Positions 61,874 to 64,000 of a DNA stretch of 64,000 nt are shown here, one piece after another. The first letter of the stretch is position 1. Every line of letters starts with the position of its first letter. The DNA is taken from contig NZ_QPEP01000011.1 in assembly GCF_003577475.1 (NCBI RefSeq), positions 62,001 through 126,000 on the forward strand, given 5' to 3'. Below the pieces are notes generated by a model. It saw nothing but the letters and a program-made list of their open reading frames with translations. It made no database searches and was not told the origin of the DNA. The position numbers and the translations under genes are program-made. This DNA is from Salinibius halmophilus. GTDB taxonomy: Bacteria > Pseudomonadota > Gammaproteobacteria > Pseudomonadales > Natronospirillaceae.

Positions 61874-64000
61874 TTACCTCAGTTGTATCCAGGATTGGCG
61901 GCCGAACTTGGCTTCTGAGTCCTCGGCAATGGTTTCAATATTGCCAGTGCTGCCCGAGAACTGTTTATATTCTTGTGTATCGTCGGCAATAATGGCTGGG
62001 CGGCCGATAATGTTGTTCTGTGACTGAACGCCCGAGGCGACGACAGGCGCTTCATCATCTTGCCCCTCGTTGATAACAACCCGATCATCGTCGTTCACCA
62101 CACCATCTTGGTTGGTGTCGAGAACTGACTCAGGTAAGCGGCTGCCGCTGCGAATATCTAGCTCCATTAACCAGCTGGTGCCGCCAAAGGCACAAGGATT
62201 ATTGTTCGGCACAAGGGTAGGGAAGATCACTCGGTTAAAGCGAACCACGGGTTCCACGACAATTCGCTCGCCGGGTGAACTAGGTTGGCGGAAATCAATA
62301 TACCAGCCGTCATGAACGGCTAGGTCTAACGTTGAACTTGTTGTAACGCGTGCATTGCGCCCTTCACTGCTGGCGAGCTCAGCAATAATGCGCTGTTCTA
62401 GTAGGTTGTTGCGCCCAGCCACCGCATTGCCATCATCATAAATGGCATAAAAACTGTGATAGTCATTGGCATCAACCTGACTGTCGTTGTTTTCGTAATA
62501 CTTGCCGGTGCCAAATACCACCATGATGCCACCGTTATGGCGCACCGCCTGCGGTTTCGAAGTGATCGGCTGTGGGCTGTTGCAGTTGTTATTGCGACAT
62601 GCTCTAAACAAGGCATTGCCACCATTAGCGACTACCCATTCATCTGTGCTAGAGGCCGATAGGTCAAATTCCCACATGTGACCTCGTAAGTCACCGGCAT
62701 AAACGGTGTCGGCGATTCGGTCACCATTGGTATCAATGGCAAGTGGTGACGATAGACCGTTTGGTGCAGTTGTGCTGCCAACACCAGTATCTATAGTGAT
62801 CATCTTGCTTGGATCATCAAGTGGAATGATATAAAGCAGTGCGCGGCCTGAGTCGCTATTAACACCATTGCCGGTGATCGCTGCGAACTTACCGTTGGCT
62901 AAGCGCACTATGGTGGCTTCACCAAGAATATAGCCTAAGTCACTGCGGCCACTAGTATCTTGGCTGAAATCGGCGGCAGATAAGTCCCAAAACACGTCGC
63001 TTGTGCCAAATTTGCTTGGCTCACTAACATCTAAAGCGAAAAGTCCTTTGCCGCCTGCACCCAGTGTGCCCACCAATGCCGTGCGCCAGCTGCCGGAGAC
63101 ATAGGCATCGCTGACAACTGGGCTGCCGTCAACAAAATAGCGGTGGCGACCATTTATTTGAGTTAATGCATTCAGTTGCCCAAATACGGCTTTAGGAATG
63201 AAGGCAAATAGCTCTTCACCTGCGCAACCGCCTGTGCCTAGTGTACAGTTCTCTTCCGTGCCACTGGCGTTAAAGGCATGCAACATGCCATCGTTGGCGC
63301 CCACATAGATCATTGCCGGTTCTGATCCCGCACGCTTGTTCGCCACATAGCTCGCGTAACTTGCGCCTTCACCAGTCAGTTGCTGGTAGCCAAATTGGGC
63401 AGACGGTGCGATATAGAACGGGTTTGAGTGCACGATGTCGCCAAGGTTACCCTGAGCACCATTAGGCTTGCGCGTAGGGTAGCGTGACCCTTCAAAGGTG
63501 GCATCGCCAAGCAAGTAGCGAAGGCGGCTCTCACCTTGACCATCATAATTACCGCTAACGGGGTTAACGTTGAGGGATAAACGCTGCGCGTCGGTTAATT
63601 GTGACCAGCTAAAGCGGATGCCATTGTTGTTATGGCTCGTTACTACAGTGCGCTCATCCCATTGTGGCATTCTTTCAGCGGCATCCCAAATGGCGTCTTC
63701 AGGTTTACCGGTGAACTGATTGACAGGGTAAGCAAGTAACTGGCCACTCCAGTTGCTGCTATCAAAGCGAGCTTGGAATAAGCGGCTATTGGTAGACAAT
63801 TGGGTGGTGTTCGCCGCTACCGAGGCGGAACTGGAGACTCTACCTTCAATGCTGGCGATGGTGCGTGAAAATGCATCCGATAGTGCGCTTGGATCGGATG
63901 CGTTAAGAAACTCTCCGCGGCCATTCCAAGCTGCGTGGCGCAGGTCGTCAATAGTGCTTTGCTCGTTAGCCACTGGCTGAGGCCAGTTAAATGAGGCAGA
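61874..64000 (-). CDS. pilY1: PilY1-like type IV pilus tip protein, 5' end cut by the window edge
   Basis: The frame stays open to base 64000, so at least the N-terminal part is missing; 708 residues are visible. The C-terminal PilY1 beta-propeller is present (IYVGANDGMLHAFNASG, VGTLGAGGKGLFALDVS, GDLRGHMWEFDLS), plus an EF-hand-like loop DTNQDGVVNDDDR. PilY1 is the calcium-dependent adhesin at the pilus tip and controls extension. It precedes pilE in the usual order. Confidence 0.93.
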   Translation of the reverse strand, partial: SASFNWPQPVANEQSTIDDLRHAAWNGRGEFLNASDPSALSDAFSRTIASIEGRVSSSASVAANTTQLSTNSRLFQARFDSSNWSGQLLAYPVNQFTGKPEDAIWDAAERMPQWDERTVVTSHNNNGIRFSWSQLTDAQRLSLNVNPVSGNYDGQGESRLRYLLGDATFEGSRYPTRKPNGAQGNLGDIVHSNPFYIAPSAQFGYQQLTGEGASYASYVANKRAGSEPAMIYVGANDGMLHAFNASGTEENCTLGTGGCAGEELFAFIPKAVFGQLNALTQINGRHRYFVDGSPVVSDAYVSGSWRTALVGTLGAGGKGLFALDVSEPSKFGTSDVFWDLSAADFSQDTSGRSDLGYILGEATIVRLANGKFAAITGNGVNSDSGRALLYIIPLDDPSKMITIDTGVGSTTAPNGLSSPLAIDTNGDRIADTVYAGDLRGHMWEFDLSASSTDEWVVANGGNALFRACRNNNCNSPQPITSKPQAVRHNGGIMVVFGTGKYYENNDSQVDANDYHSFYAIYDDGNAVAGRNNLLEQRIIAELASSEGRNARVTTSSTLDLAVHDGWYIDFRQPSSPGERIVVEPVVRFNRVIFPTLVPNNNPCAFGGTSWLMELDIRSGSRLPESVLDTNQDGVVNDDDRVVINEGQDDEAPVVASGVQSQNNIIGRPAIIADDTQEYKQFSGSTGNIETIAEDSEAKFGRQSWIQLR

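Overview
The window looks like a chromosomal segment of a free-living, probably marine gammaproteobacterium. It carries the gmk-rpoZ-spoT cluster, speE, hisC, nrdAB, topB, rlmJ, arfB, PilE/PilY1 and several chemoreceptors and cyclic-di-GMP proteins typical of that class, on roughly half-GC DNA. No rRNA, tRNA, transposase, integrase or CRISPR array was recognised. The genus cannot be named from this sequence alone.

Layout. 1-4.6 kb: the end of a chemoreceptor gene, a Fur-boxed feoAB iron importer and a lipocalin. 4.9-15.8 kb: hisC, a GH20 hexosaminidase, a DsbA-like thiol protein, TatD, small envelope proteins, an OmpA-like coiled-coil protein, then speE and the spoT/rpoZ/gmk cluster. 15.9-18.7 kb: an orphan periplasmic binding protein and a split PAS + CZB chemoreceptor pair. 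18.7-23.4 kb: a LysR regulator divergent from dabBA, the inorganic-carbon uptake complex. 23.4-31.6 kb: small accessory genes (rhodanese, paired DUF1566, GFA, DUF1801, parvulin), three kinds of short repeats, topB, a CopC-like protein and cbiA.

32.3-37.9 kb is an AT-rich, five-gene, single-strand operon that stands out as acquired DNA. It encodes a DNA cytosine-C5 methyltransferase, a phosphoribosyltransferase-like protein, a large P-loop ATPase, an unrecognised protein and a one-helix membrane protein. It is flanked on both sides by gene-poor, decayed-looking DNA between cbiA and mtfA. This is the best candidate in the window for a little-described system, most likely a mobile-element conflict (anti-phage) system.

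38.5-50.2 kb: mtfA, rlmJ, a Tag-like glycosylase, a secreted modular polysaccharide-active protein, arfB, a GGDEF sensor, a GNAT and nrdB/nrdA. The nrdAB leader is notable: tandem NrdR boxes 32 bp apart are followed by a cobalamin riboswitch, and then a structured repeat element lies between the riboswitch and nrdA. 50.9-59.6 kb: an XRE regulator, a sigma-54 activator with a matching promoter in front of a persulfide dioxygenase-like gene and two YeeE/YedE genes, a LytS/LytTR two-component pair, an HDAC-like amidohydrolase and an EAL protein. 59.8-64 kb: CoA-disulfide reductase-rhodanese, pilE and the start of pilY1, which runs off the window.

A second original observation is a dispersed three-hairpin repeat with four locations (4.6, 47.2-47.4, 50.3-50.6 and 56.8 kb). 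Its hairpins show paired (compensatory) base changes between copies. Four of its units (all except the partial one at 47.2 kb) sit between inverted arms whose sequence differs from copy to copy.
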